Positions 7,289-14,899 are shown, counted from the stretch's first letter. The stretch: DNA of 15,224 bases from Spirochaetaceae bacterium (GCA_003566875.1 PXBQ01000044.1:1-15224); one strand, 5' to 3'. The notes: generated by a model not told the origin, from the letters alone. Numbers and translations: made by a program.

Positions 7289-8011
7289 ATGATCCGCCAA
7301 CGACTCGAGCAGTTAAGCCGTGAGAAGATTCTCCAGATCGCAGAAAAGAACGAGATAGACGTGACGCCGGATATGGAGTCTTCGGCCGTGATTGACCTCA
7401 TAATCGAGTTGATAGAGGACGAGCGGATCGAGTGGCAGCTCTGCAATAATCACGCGGTGAAGATGCAGGAAAAGAAGTACGATATCGTACACGAGGACGA
7501 GTTCGCGCCTTTGGTCATACCGATCACCGATCTGGAAATTCCCGAGCGATACAACGAGACGCGCGTCGTGTTGCTTCTCCGGGACCCCGCGTGGGCGTTT
7601 GCGTACTGGGACATCAAAGACCTCGAGATGATCACCGAAGACGATCAGTTTGAGAACATTTTTCTGCGGGTCGTCGAGTGTTCGTCGCCTGATTCCGTCG
7701 CGCTGGTCGACTCGTTTGACATTCCCGTAGGTCCCTCCGATACGCGCTGGTATATCAATCTGCCGAATCAAGACACGTTCTACCGGATTCGGTTGATGGT
7801 CATCATCGACGGGTACGACGTGATGCTCGCGGAGTCCAACTCGGTCTCGGTCCCGTCCGGGGGGATCGCCGATGTTCCGTCAGACTCAGCGCCCTTGAGC
7901 AACGCCGACAAGATTATCGCGTATTCGGGTATTCAAAAACTCGGCATCCCCAACTTTGGGCAGCAAATCCCACAGCGCATCATCTCGGACGTTGGTGAGG
8001 CAGACATCTGA
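7289..8011 (+). CDS. DUF4912 domain protein with Rho_N/SAP-like N-terminus
   Basis: The 240-residue product carries the DUF4912 core IPERYNETRVVLLLRDPAWAFAYWDI (84-109), followed by a beta-rich region with RWYINLP and YRIRLMVIIDGYDVMLAESNSVSVP, typical of this domain family. The first 40 residues (RLEQLSREKILQIAEKNEIDV and onward) resemble the small helical Rho_N/SAP-type fold often found in front of DUF4912. No signal peptide is visible. The molecular function of DUF4912 is not established. Its position directly ahead of a GH57 branching enzyme, a pairing I recall from other bacteria, points to glycogen metabolism. I chose ATG 7289, with GAGGGG (7281-7286), because the candidate promoter starts transcription after ATG 7265; the longer form would add eight residues. 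Confidence 0.85.
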   Translation: MIRQRLEQLSREKILQIAEKNEIDVTPDMESSAVIDLIIELIEDERIEWQLCNNHAVKMQEKKYDIVHEDEFAPLVIPITDLEIPERYNETRVVLLLRDPAWAFAYWDIKDLEMITEDDQFENIFLRVVECSSPDSVALVDSFDIPVGPSDTRWYINLPNQDTFYRIRLMVIIDGYDVMLAESNSVSVPSGGIADVPSDSAPLSNADKIIAYSGIQKLGIPNFGQQIPQRIISDVGEADI

Positions 8012-8036
8012 AGCTACGCGAGGGGTGGGGCAGAAC

Positions 8037-9638
8037 ATGAGACACGGGTATCTCAATCTCGTGCTGCACGCGCACCTGCCGTATGTCCGGCATCCGGAGT
8101 ATCCGTCGTTTCTCGAGGAGAAGTGGCTCTTCGAAGCGATCACCGAAACGTACCTCCCGTTGCTCGCGGTTTTTGACCGTCTCGATTCTGACGGTATTCC
8201 GTTTCACTTGACCGTCTCGATTTCACCGACTCTATCGTCGATGTTCGAAGATGAGTTCCTCCAGGACAGATACCTCGTTCATCTCGACAAGTGCATCGAA
8301 CTCGCCGAAAAGGAGATTCATCGCACACGCGACGAACTCGAGTTCAACGCGCTCGCGCGCATGTATCTCGACATGTTCGTCGAGGCGCGGCGGGCATTCG
8401 TCGATCGGTACGACCGGAATGTTCTCAAAGGTTTCGATTATTTCTTCAAGAAAGGCCGTATTGAGCTTATTACGACCGCTGCGACTCATCCGTATCTTCC
8501 GTTGTACGAACAGTATCCCGTTTCCACGCGCGCACAGATTCGGATCGGCGTCGAACACCAGACACGGACGTTCGGAAAACCTCCCCGCGGAATGTGGCTA
8601 CCTGAATGCGGGTACTATGAAGGCATCGAGGAGATCCTGAAGGAGTGCGGGATAGATTACTTTTTCTGTGCGGCGCACGCGTTGCTGTTCTCCGAGACAA
8701 AACCGCAACAGGGTGTATACGCTCCTGTCCGGTGCCCGAACGGCGTTACGGTTTTTGGGCGTGATCCGGTCTCCACGAACGCCGTATGGTCGGCCGACGA
8801 GGGATACCCGGCGGATTACGTGTACCGAGAGTTCTACCGCGATATCGGATACGATTTGCCGCTCGAGTATATCGGTCCGTACATACACGACGGTACCGTG
8901 CGTGTGAACACGGGATTCAAGTACTACGCGATAACAGGAAAAACCGACGACAAGCGCCCGTACGACGTTGAGACCGCGCGTAGGAAGGCCGAAGATCACG
9001 CTGAAAATTTCATCTACTCGCAGAAAAAGCTCATAGACCGACTTTCTCCGTTGATGCAAGACCCTCCGATCCTCTCGTGTCCGTACGACGCCGAGCTTTT
9101 CGGGCATTGGTGGTTCGAAGGACCGGTCTGGCTCGAGTCACTGTTCCGGAAACTCGCGGTGTCTGACGGTTCCGTGGTAATCACGACGCCGTCGGCGTAC
9201 CTGAAGAAGCACTCACCCAAACAGGTCGTCAAACCGGCGTTTTCGAGTTGGGGAAACAAGGGTTACTCGGAAGTATGGCTCGACGGGAGCAACGACTGGG
9301 TCTGCCGCCACACGCACAAGGCGGTCGAACGAATGAGCGAGCTGGTCGCTCGGTTTCCGGACGAGCGCGGTTTGAAAGCGCGCGCGCTGAATCAAGCGGC
9401 GCGCGAAGTGCTTTTGAGCCAGGCGTCCGACTGGCCGTTCATTATGCGTACGGGGACGACCGTGCCGTATGCGGTCCGACGCGTCAAGGAGCATATCCAC
9501 AACTTCACTATGGTGTACGACGCGCTTTGCCGCGGCAACATCGGGACGGAGTGGCTCACTCGCCTGGAAAGAATCAACAACATCTTCCCCGACATCGATT
9601 ACCGAGTGTTTGCGGACAGGCCGCCAAACTCCGAGTAA
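8037..9638 (+). CDS. GH57 1,4-alpha-glucan branching enzyme
   Basis: The 533-residue enzyme belongs to glycoside hydrolase family 57, in the AmyC/DUF1957-type branching enzyme group (about 520-530 residues). These enzymes cut an alpha-1,4-glucan and re-attach the piece in alpha-1,6 linkage, making glycogen branches in the cytosol. The conserved regions appear in order: VLHAHLPYVRH (9-19), GMWLPECGYYEGIEEIL around E190 (the expected nucleophile) and PYDAELFGHWWFEGP with D351 (the expected acid/base). These positions are close to those in the characterised thermophile enzymes, from memory. A helical C-terminal domain follows, ending with VYDALCRGNIGTEWL and the tail. I chose ATG 8037 with GTGGGG (8025-8030) upstream; an in-frame start at 7956 would overlap the DUF4912 gene. 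It lies 25 bases after DUF4912 and is probably in the same transcript. Confidence 0.93.
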   Translation: MRHGYLNLVLHAHLPYVRHPEYPSFLEEKWLFEAITETYLPLLAVFDRLDSDGIPFHLTVSISPTLSSMFEDEFLQDRYLVHLDKCIELAEKEIHRTRDELEFNALARMYLDMFVEARRAFVDRYDRNVLKGFDYFFKKGRIELITTAATHPYLPLYEQYPVSTRAQIRIGVEHQTRTFGKPPRGMWLPECGYYEGIEEILKECGIDYFFCAAHALLFSETKPQQGVYAPVRCPNGVTVFGRDPVSTNAVWSADEGYPADYVYREFYRDIGYDLPLEYIGPYIHDGTVRVNTGFKYYAITGKTDDKRPYDVETARRKAEDHAENFIYSQKKLIDRLSPLMQDPPILSCPYDAELFGHWWFEGPVWLESLFRKLAVSDGSVVITTPSAYLKKHSPKQVVKPAFSSWGNKGYSEVWLDGSNDWVCRHTHKAVERMSELVARFPDERGLKARALNQAAREVLLSQASDWPFIMRTGTTVPYAVRRVKEHIHNFTMVYDALCRGNIGTEWLTRLERINNIFPDIDYRVFADRPPNSE

Positions 9639-9676
9639 GACGCTCGACCGAAACACCGTATCGCGCTTTACTATAC

Positions 9677-9702
9677 AGATATGTACATAAATCTCTTTTT
9701 TT
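9677..9702 (+). terminator. Weak terminator candidate after the GH57 gene
   Basis: AGAT (9677-9680) and ATCT (9691-9694) can pair around a segment that includes the palindrome TATGTACATA (9680-9689). Seven T residues follow at 9696-9702. The stem is AT-rich and short, so an intrinsic terminator is only possible, but the T-run is the best in this gap and lies between two transcription units. Confidence 0.33.
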
Positions 9703-9703
9703 C

Positions 9704-9722
9704 ATAATCTCGCCGAGATTAT
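9704..9722. promoter_or_regulatory. Perfect 19-bp palindrome upstream of the mraZ promoter
   Basis: ATAATCTCG (9704-9712) and CGAGATTAT (9714-9722) are perfect inverted halves around a single C. No T-run follows on the + strand, and on the - strand it is followed by an A-run, so it does not look like a terminator. It ends 13 bases before the -35 box of the mraZ promoter, a position typical of an activator or repressor site. The binding protein is unknown. Confidence 0.45.
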
Positions 9723-9735
9723 TCTGTCGACCAGG

Positions 9736-9763
9736 TTGACATGCCTCCGCAATGGCGTAGAAT
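9736..9763 (+). promoter_or_regulatory. Promoter of the mraZ division operon
   Basis: A perfect TTGACA (9736-9741) is followed after 16 bases by TAGAAT (9758-9763, 5 of 6 to TATAAT). The predicted start is near 9770, giving a leader of about 50 bases that contains the whole MraZ-type repeat. This is the strongest promoter match in the window and the natural promoter for the seven division genes that follow. Confidence 0.65.
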
Positions 9764-9776
9764 GGTGGAGTGTTTG

Positions 9777-9816
9777 GTGGGAAAAAGTGGTGAAAAATAG
9801 GGATAAGTGGTGACAC
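9777..9816 (+). repeat. MraZ-box direct repeat (10-bp period), probable mraZ autoregulatory operator
   Basis: Four consecutive 10-base units start at 9777 (GTGGGAAAAA), 9787 (GTGGTGAAAA), 9797 (ATAGGGATAA) and 9807 (GTGGTGACAC). The third is degenerate. A weaker fifth (GTGATGAACA at 9817) runs into the mraZ start. MraZ is known in Escherichia coli to bind TGGG-type direct repeats at about one-helical-turn spacing upstream of its own gene, and a related box is known in mycoplasmas. Position, period and core match that system. The last unit also overlaps the region used as the mraZ ribosome binding site. Confidence 0.72.
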
Positions 9817-9819
9817 GTG

Positions 9820-10260
9820 ATGAACACGGGGGAATTCCGGATCGCGCTCGACGAAAAAGGACGATTGCTCATCCCTTCGCGGTTGCGGTCCGAAATTTCC
9901 GGCAACGAACTGGTCATCACTCGCGGCATAGACCGATGCCTCTGGTTGTTCCCGCCGGACGAATGGCGGCGGATCTCGGACAACCTTATGGGCGCCGCAT
10001 CGCCGTTTGCCAAACGCGCGCGACTTCTGCAGCGTCGAATCATCGCGCCGGCTCAAGAGATCGATATTGACAAGAGTGGCCGGGTGAACATTCCACGAAC
10101 GCTACAAGAGTCCGCCGGATTGTCGCGAGAGTGTTACCTTCTTGCGATCAAGCGTTACTTCGAGATTTGGGATGTCGCCGAGTACGAGGCGTACTTGGCC
10201 GAAACTGAGGGAGAGTTCCAGGCGGCGGCCGAGGAACTGGGAGGGCACGTTGCTTTCTGA
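9820..10260 (+). CDS. mraZ: Transcriptional regulator MraZ
   Basis: MraZ is a DNA-binding regulator that heads the division and cell-wall cluster in many bacteria and represses its own operon. The 146-residue product has the normal length and two SpoVT/AbrB-like half-domains, with the hallmark motifs DEKGRLLIPSRLR (11-23) and DKSGRVNIPRTLQ (84-96). The N-terminal MNTGEFRIALD matches the family start, so the ATG at 9820 was chosen over the GTG one codon upstream (9817). The ribosome binding site is weak (AAGTGGTG, 9805-9812) and coincides with the fourth operator repeat, so MraZ binding and translation signals share bases. Its stop overlaps the rsmH start by 11 bases. The product is cytosolic and forms ring-shaped oligomers in characterised members. 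Confidence 0.97.
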   Translation: MNTGEFRIALDEKGRLLIPSRLRSEISGNELVITRGIDRCLWLFPPDEWRRISDNLMGAASPFAKRARLLQRRIIAPAQEIDIDKSGRVNIPRTLQESAGLSRECYLLAIKRYFEIWDVAEYEAYLAETEGEFQAAAEELGGHVAF

Positions 10261-11269
10261 GCGCTCTGATGCATTCCATCCTGCCCATACGCCCGTCATG
10301 TTGACCGAGGTGCTCGAGCATCTCGCTCCTCGTGGTGGAGCAGGGCCGATGGTCGATGCGACGCTCGGCGAGGGCGGGCACACGGAAGCCTTCCTGGAAC
10401 TCTTTCCCGATCTGCACGTGTACGGGGTCGATGCCGACGGTGAAATCCAGCAGCGCGCGCGGACGCGGCTGGGACGGTTCGAAGGCCGCGTCACGTTCTA
10501 CCGAGGTTGGTTCGACGCGTTTTTCCGGGAATACCCCGGGAACACTCCACCCGATCGTATTTTGCTCGATCTCGGGATTTCGATGTACCATTTCTCCGAG
10601 GCATCGCGCGGATTCTCGTTTGCCGGCGACGATGAGCTTGACATGCGTCTCGATCGTACGGTCGGGGCGAGTGCCGCCGATCTCGTGAACGCGGCGACCG
10701 AGGAGGAGCTCGCGGGTATCGTTTTTACGTTCGGTGAAGATCGATTTGCGCGCCGGATCGCTCGGCGAATCGTCGCCGAGCGTCGCCGCGCCCCGATCAC
10801 GACCGCGCGTCGACTGGCCGATGTCGTGGCCGGTGCAGTCGCGGGACCGCGGCGTGGACGAATCCACCCCGCGACGCGGACCTTTCAGGCGCTGCGAATC
10901 GCGGTGAACGACGAGCTTGGGCGATTACGACGCGCGCTTCCCGCGGCGGTTCATGTGCTCGCACCGGGTGGGCGAATCGGTGTTATTTCGTTTCACTCGC
11001 TCGAGGACCGAATCGTGAAACGGTTTTTTCGGGGCGACCCTACGGACGAACGTGAAAACCTCTCTATCGAACTCGGAAATACACCGATCTTAGAAGAGAA
11101 GGCGGAGTATGTGGTTCGGCCGATCACCAAAAAACCGATAACGCCGAGTGAGGACGAAATTCGAAGGAATTCCGCGTCGCGGAGCGCAAAATTCCGTGTT
11201 GCGGAGAAGGTGATCGACGACGGGACCGGAAGGCCTGCCGAGAGTTCCGGAATCGAGGGGCGGGAATGA
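10250..11269 (+). CDS. rsmH: 16S rRNA m4C1402 methyltransferase RsmH (MraW)
   Basis: RsmH transfers a methyl group from S-adenosylmethionine to N4 of cytosine 1402 of 16S rRNA, in the ribosomal P site. The 339-residue product has the family signatures: HTPVMLTEVLEHL (13-25), the SAM-binding DATLGEGGHTEAFLE (36-50), ILLDLGISMYHFSEASRGFSF, DMRLD, RIHPATRTFQALRIAVNDEL and GRIGVISFHSLEDRIVKRFF. It has no usable ATG before the conserved N-terminus. I therefore place the start at TTG 10250, which overlaps the mraZ end by 11 bases and has GGGAGGG (10239-10245) four bases ahead. An ATG at 10298 would remove the conserved HTPV. The end overlaps the ftsL-like gene as ATGA. Confidence 0.95.
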   Translation: MLSERSDAFHPAHTPVMLTEVLEHLAPRGGAGPMVDATLGEGGHTEAFLELFPDLHVYGVDADGEIQQRARTRLGRFEGRVTFYRGWFDAFFREYPGNTPPDRILLDLGISMYHFSEASRGFSFAGDDELDMRLDRTVGASAADLVNAATEEELAGIVFTFGEDRFARRIARRIVAERRRAPITTARRLADVVAGAVAGPRRGRIHPATRTFQALRIAVNDELGRLRRALPAAVHVLAPGGRIGVISFHSLEDRIVKRFFRGDPTDERENLSIELGNTPILEEKAEYVVRPITKKPITPSEDEIRRNSASRSAKFRVAEKVIDDGTGRPAESSGIEGRE

Positions 11270-11550
11270 AGAAGTTGCTCGTATGTATCGTCATGGTGAT
11301 TCCTGTCGTGTTCTTCGCCAATGTGTGGCAGGCGTTTCGATACGACTCCGTTCGGCGCGAGGTTCTTGCGCTCGAGCGTGAACAGCATCGTTCGCTCGAG
11401 CGGAATAAACGCGCGATCGCGGGCATCGGCACTTTGAGTTCGCCCGCGCGGCTTATCGAGCTCGCTCCGGACCTCGAACTCGAGCGCGTGAGGCGCGACC
11501 GCCTTATTCGAATAGATATCACCCAGCAAGGAGCGGCCGGTGGCAGATGA
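11266..11550 (+). CDS. ftsL: FtsL/DivIC-like cell division protein
   Basis: This small bitopic protein of 94 residues lies between rsmH and murF, where ftsL is expected. It has a two-lysine cytosolic tail, one membrane segment (about 4-21, LLVCIVMVIPVVFFANV) and an external segment with a charged, leucine-containing helix (about 28-56) suited to the coiled coil that FtsL forms with FtsB/DivIC. The motif 'SSPARLIELAPDLELERV' (58-75) resembles the short conserved C-terminal element of FtsL proteins. Such proteins join FtsQ/DivIB in the periplasmic subcomplex that activates the septal synthase. Assignment rests on position and topology, since FtsL sequences diverge strongly. The ATG overlaps the rsmH stop by four bases, and its stop overlaps murF by 11. 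Confidence 0.8.
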   Translation: MKKLLVCIVMVIPVVFFANVWQAFRYDSVRREVLALEREQHRSLERNKRAIAGIGTLSSPARLIELAPDLELERVRRDRLIRIDITQQGAAGGR

Positions 11551-12958
11551 AGCCGCCGTACGGGCGGGGCACGAAATCTTTTCATCTCCGCAAGAACTCG
11601 CGAGCGCGGTCGCCGGGACGCTCGTTTTCCCGGGCGATCGGGTGTGCAAACGCGTCGTGATCGACTCGCGGCTCGATTGCCGGGATGCGGTCTTCTTCGC
11701 GCTTCGTGGTGAGAACGTCGATGGGCACTCGTTCGCTCTCGAGGCCGCGAAAAAAAAGGCCGCCGCGGTAGTTCTCACGCGGGCGTATCTCGAAGAGCAT
11801 CCCGAGTCCGTGCGCACGATCTCGAATGCCGCGTGCGCGATAGTCGCGGTCGATGAGACGCTCGCTGCGTTGCACCGAGCCGCGGTCTCGTACCGTCGAT
11901 CGCGCGACGCGACGCGCATCGGAGTCACGGGGAGCAACGGCAAAACGACGACAAAAGAACTGATCGCGGCCGTCCTCGGTACGACCGGCACGACGTACTA
12001 CTCGCGTGGGAACCTCAACTCCGAGACCGGCCTTCCGCTTTCGGTGTTCGAGCTGAAAGCCGAGCACCAATACGCCGTTTTCGAGATGGGAATCAGCAAG
12101 CCGGGCGAGATGGATCAACTCGTGTCGGTTCTCGAGCCCGACGCTGCCGTGATCACGAACATAGGTTCCGCGCACATCGAGTTTTTTGGTGACCGTGATA
12201 CGATCGCGCGCGAAAAGAAGATGGTGTTCTCGAGGTTCACCGGCGCGCAGGTCGCGTTTATTCCGGCCGCGGATCGGTACTCGGCGTTTCTCGCCGAACG
12301 AGTGGACGCGCGGGTGGTGTATTTTGGCCCCGATGTAACGCCCGATTTCCGTGGTTTTACCTCGCTCGGTCTGCGCGGCTCCGAGCTCATCTGGCGCGGA
12401 CGAACGATCCGCCTGTCGATCCCGGGAGATCACAACGTCTCAGACGCGCTCGCGGCGATCGCCGTCGGGCTCGAATTTGGCGTTCCTGAAGGTGAGATCG
12501 TCGCGGGCATCGAGTCCGTTCGCCCTCTTTTCGGCCGCAGCGAAGTTGCTCACGGTCGCGTGACGTGCATCAGAGACTACTACAACGCAAATCCCGAGTC
12601 GCTCGACGCGGTGCTCAAACTCGCGGACGCCGCCGAACACGCGGGACCGCGCGTTTATGTTATCGGAGCGATGAAGGAGTTGGGGGCGGAATCTGACCGT
12701 GCCCACGCCGACGCCGTTCGACGGACGGGCGCGAGTCGTGCCGATCGTATCGTGTTTTTCGGTGACGAGTTCAAACCGCATCGAGAAGCTATCGCCGAGC
12801 TCGGGCGTCGTGCACGGTATCTCGGCGAGTTTGACGAGCTGGTCGAAACGCTCACGGCGGTTCTGACAGGTGGTGAGCTCGTCTTGTTGAAGGGAAGTCG
12901 GGGCGTTGCACTCGAACGGCTTGTCGAACAAGTCCCGATCTTGAGGACGCAAAATTGA
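11540..12958 (+). CDS. murF: UDP-N-acetylmuramoyl-tripeptide--D-alanyl-D-alanine ligase (MurF)
   Basis: MurF adds D-Ala-D-Ala to the UDP-MurNAc-tripeptide using ATP, completing the soluble peptidoglycan precursor in the cytosol. The 472-residue product has the three Mur ligase domains. The N-terminal substrate domain contains DSRLDCRDAVFFALRGENVDGHSF-type residues (42-65). The ATPase P-loop is GSNGKTTTK (131-139), followed by SRGNLNSETGLPLSVF, FEMGISKPGEMDQL and ITNIGSAHIEFFG. The C-terminal domain holds DYYNANPES (346-354), a MurF-type motif. It starts with GTG at 11540, with AGGAG (11529-11533) six bases ahead, and overlaps ftsL by 11 bases. No murE, mraY or other mur gene lies beside it, unlike the classical cluster. 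The end overlaps the ftsW start as TTGA. Confidence 0.96.
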   Translation: MADEAAVRAGHEIFSSPQELASAVAGTLVFPGDRVCKRVVIDSRLDCRDAVFFALRGENVDGHSFALEAAKKKAAAVVLTRAYLEEHPESVRTISNAACAIVAVDETLAALHRAAVSYRRSRDATRIGVTGSNGKTTTKELIAAVLGTTGTTYYSRGNLNSETGLPLSVFELKAEHQYAVFEMGISKPGEMDQLVSVLEPDAAVITNIGSAHIEFFGDRDTIAREKKMVFSRFTGAQVAFIPAADRYSAFLAERVDARVVYFGPDVTPDFRGFTSLGLRGSELIWRGRTIRLSIPGDHNVSDALAAIAVGLEFGVPEGEIVAGIESVRPLFGRSEVAHGRVTCIRDYYNANPESLDAVLKLADAAEHAGPRVYVIGAMKELGAESDRAHADAVRRTGASRADRIVFFGDEFKPHREAIAELGRRARYLGEFDELVETLTAVLTGGELVLLKGSRGVALERLVEQVPILRTQN

Positions 12959-14103
12959 CGACGTACGGATTCACGTTCGAAAAAGTCGAGGCCGGAAAAC
13001 CGCGCGTCGATTACGTTTTGATCGCGACGATACTCGTTCTGACCGGCGTCGGCCTCGGGACGCTTTTCTCTGCGTCGTACTTTCGCGCGACCATACTTTT
13101 TTCGGACCCGTACCACTTTGTCCAGCGCCAAGTGCTCTGGACCGTGCTCGGTCTCGTGTGCGCGCTCGTCGTGTCGAGAATTCCGTTGCAGTGGGTTGCA
13201 AACTCGGTGCCCGCGGTCGTCGTCGTGTCGCTTGTTCTCATGATGCTCACGTTTGTGCCGGGGATCGGCGTTCGCGTGTACGGCGCGCGGCGGTGGATCT
13301 ACGTCTTTGGGTCGTCGTTTCAACCGTCGGAGGCCGCGAAGCCCGCGATCGTGATGTACCTTGCGTACCTGTTGAGCAAGAAACAGGACCAGCTCGATGA
13401 TCCGGTGAACTCGATTCTCCCACCGGTGATCGTCGTCGGCGTGTTCGCCGGGTTGATCCACATGCAAAACGACTTCTCGACCGCGTTCTTCGTCGTATTC
13501 GTCTCGCTCGCCGTGTTCTTCATCGCGAACGTTCGATTGCGCTACTTTATCGCGCTCGGGACGATGGTGATCCCACTCGGGATCATCCTGCTTCTGACGA
13601 GAGAACACCGCGTTAACCGGTTGCTCGCGTTTCTCGTGCCCGACCTCGATCCCGCGGGATCCGGATATCAGGTCATCGCGTCGCGCGCTGCGCTCTCGAA
13701 CGGCGGATTTTGGGGGAGCGGAATCGGGTTGAGCACCCGGAAATTCGGGAGCTTGCCCGAGGCGCATTCGGATTTTGTGTTTGCGATTCTCGGCGAGGAA
13801 CTCGGGTTTGTCGGGGTCGTCCTCGTTATGGCGATTTTCCTCGCGTTTGCGTATCGAGGTTATTTGATCGCGTACCGTGCGCGCGACACGTTTTCGTCGC
13901 TACTCGCATTCGGGCTGACTTCTAGTATCCTGTTTCAAGCGCTCATGAACCTCGCGGTGGTCGCAGGCCTCGTTCCGGCCACGGGTGTGCCGTTGCCGTT
14001 TTTTTCATCCGGTGGGTCGTCGATGCTGAGCACGCTTGTGATGTGCGGTCTCCTGGTCAATGTTTCACGCGCGTCGACGATCGGCGGGGGTGATCATGGC
14101 TGA
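12955..14103 (+). CDS. ftsW: Septal peptidoglycan glycosyltransferase FtsW (SEDS family)
   Basis: FtsW is a polytopic SEDS protein that polymerises lipid II into septal glycan with a partner class B transpeptidase. The 382-residue product shows about ten hydrophobic segments, starting at about 19-40. It carries the SEDS motifs QNDFSTA (in the central loop region), LPEAHSDFVFAILGEELGF with D273 as the conserved Asp of the large external loop, and PFFSSGGSSML near the C-terminus. A RodA identity is less likely given its place between murF and ftsQ. It starts with TTG at 12955, overlapping the murF stop by four bases, with GAGGA (12943-12947) seven bases ahead. No ftsI (septal transpeptidase) gene is found beside it, so that partner must be elsewhere. 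Its end overlaps ftsQ by eight bases. Confidence 0.94.
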   Translation: MTTYGFTFEKVEAGKPRVDYVLIATILVLTGVGLGTLFSASYFRATILFSDPYHFVQRQVLWTVLGLVCALVVSRIPLQWVANSVPAVVVVSLVLMMLTFVPGIGVRVYGARRWIYVFGSSFQPSEAAKPAIVMYLAYLLSKKQDQLDDPVNSILPPVIVVGVFAGLIHMQNDFSTAFFVVFVSLAVFFIANVRLRYFIALGTMVIPLGIILLLTREHRVNRLLAFLVPDLDPAGSGYQVIASRAALSNGGFWGSGIGLSTRKFGSLPEAHSDFVFAILGEELGFVGVVLVMAIFLAFAYRGYLIAYRARDTFSSLLAFGLTSSILFQALMNLAVVAGLVPATGVPLPFFSSGGSSMLSTLVMCGLLVNVSRASTIGGGDHG

Positions 14104-14899
14104 TTTTGCCCTCAATCGGCGTGTAACACATCGTCGCAGAGGCGTCGGTGGCAAAGTGCTCGGGATCGCCGCCGCTGTCATCGCGTGCGCCTTTTTGCTC
14201 GAACTCGTATTCCAACTCGTCATCGGCCCGGCCGTTTCGGTGAAGCGCGTCGTTGTCGAGAGCGACCTTCGGTATTCGCACGCCGAGATCGTCTCGTTGG
14301 CGGGGCTGTCGGGAAACGAGTCGTACTTCGGGATCGATCCCGCGGCGATCGTATCGCGGCTCGAAGCTCATCCTTCTGTTCGGAGCGCTCGCCTTGAAAA
14401 GGCGTTCCCCGATACGGTAAAATTGACCGTTTCCGGACGCAGACCTCTCGGCATGCTCATGGTTCAGACCTCCGGCGGTGACGTTCCTGCAGTTTTTGAC
14501 GAAGAAGGCGTCGTGTTCCGTACCGGCAGTTCGATCGAAACGTGGGACCTGCCGGTTTTCTCTGGGGTTCGGTTCGAGGACTTTCGCGTCGGAGCCCGGC
14601 TGCCCGCGGAGTTTTCCGAGTTCTTGACCGAGTTGAAGCGTATTCAGCTCGAGTCGCCCGCTCTGTTCGACTCGATCTCCGAGCTTCGCGTTCAACCCGG
14701 CGCCGGTCGTTCGTTCGATGTCGTCGTGTACACGGTTCGGTACCGCACTCCGGTGCGCGTCGGATCAAGAGTGAACGAAGAGCAGCTGCGCTACGTGCTC
14801 GTCGTGCTCGATCTTCTCCATCGACAAGGTCGTGCCGCCGAGATCGTCGAGCTCGATTTCCGTACCGCGGACATCGTGTATCGAACGAGGGGGGAGTAA
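14096..14899 (+). CDS. ftsQ: Cell division protein FtsQ/DivIB
   Basis: FtsQ/DivIB is a bitopic membrane protein that gathers FtsL and its partner at the septum. The 267-residue product has a basic cytosolic tail (about 1-20, with RRV and HRRRG), one membrane segment (about 21-43) and an external POTRA domain (about 48-118). The POTRA domain begins VSVKRVVVESDLRYSHAEIVSLAGL, and HPSVRSARLEKAFPDTVKLTV matches the usual 'P.V..a.V.r..P.tv.i.v' pattern. The beta domain after it ends near the C-terminus. I chose ATG 14096 with GGGGGTG (14086-14092) ahead; an in-frame ATG at 14060 would extend the overlap with ftsW to 44 bases and add a tail that only mirrors that gene. The next gene starts on the base right after its stop. 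Confidence 0.91.
   Translation: MADFALNRRVTHRRRGVGGKVLGIAAAVIACAFLLELVFQLVIGPAVSVKRVVVESDLRYSHAEIVSLAGLSGNESYFGIDPAAIVSRLEAHPSVRSARLEKAFPDTVKLTVSGRRPLGMLMVQTSGGDVPAVFDEEGVVFRTGSSIETWDLPVFSGVRFEDFRVGARLPAEFSEFLTELKRIQLESPALFDSISELRVQPGAGRSFDVVVYTVRYRTPVRVGSRVNEEQLRYVLVVLDLLHRQGRAAEIVELDFRTADIVYRTRGE

Noticed and set aside
7956..8036. A 27-residue N-terminal extension of the GH57 enzyme
   Set aside because: It would overlap the end of the DUF4912 gene and is Ser/Arg-rich without family similarity. The family N-terminus (GYLNLVLHAHLPY) begins right after ATG 8037.
9704..9722. The 19-bp palindrome as a bidirectional terminator
   Set aside because: No T-run follows it on the + strand, and on the - strand the following bases are A. 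The T-run at 9696-9702 lies before it, so a DNA-binding site fits better.
10142..10249. A longer RsmH starting inside mraZ
   Set aside because: The added 36 residues mirror the mraZ coding sequence in another frame. TTG 10250 has a strong binding site and gives the family-typical N-terminus.
12655..13767. A 370-residue open frame on the - strand opposite murF and ftsW
   Set aside because: It is extremely rich in Arg, His, Glu and Asp, as expected when a membrane-protein gene is read backwards. It has no domain and no plausible promoter or binding site, and it overlaps two certain genes.
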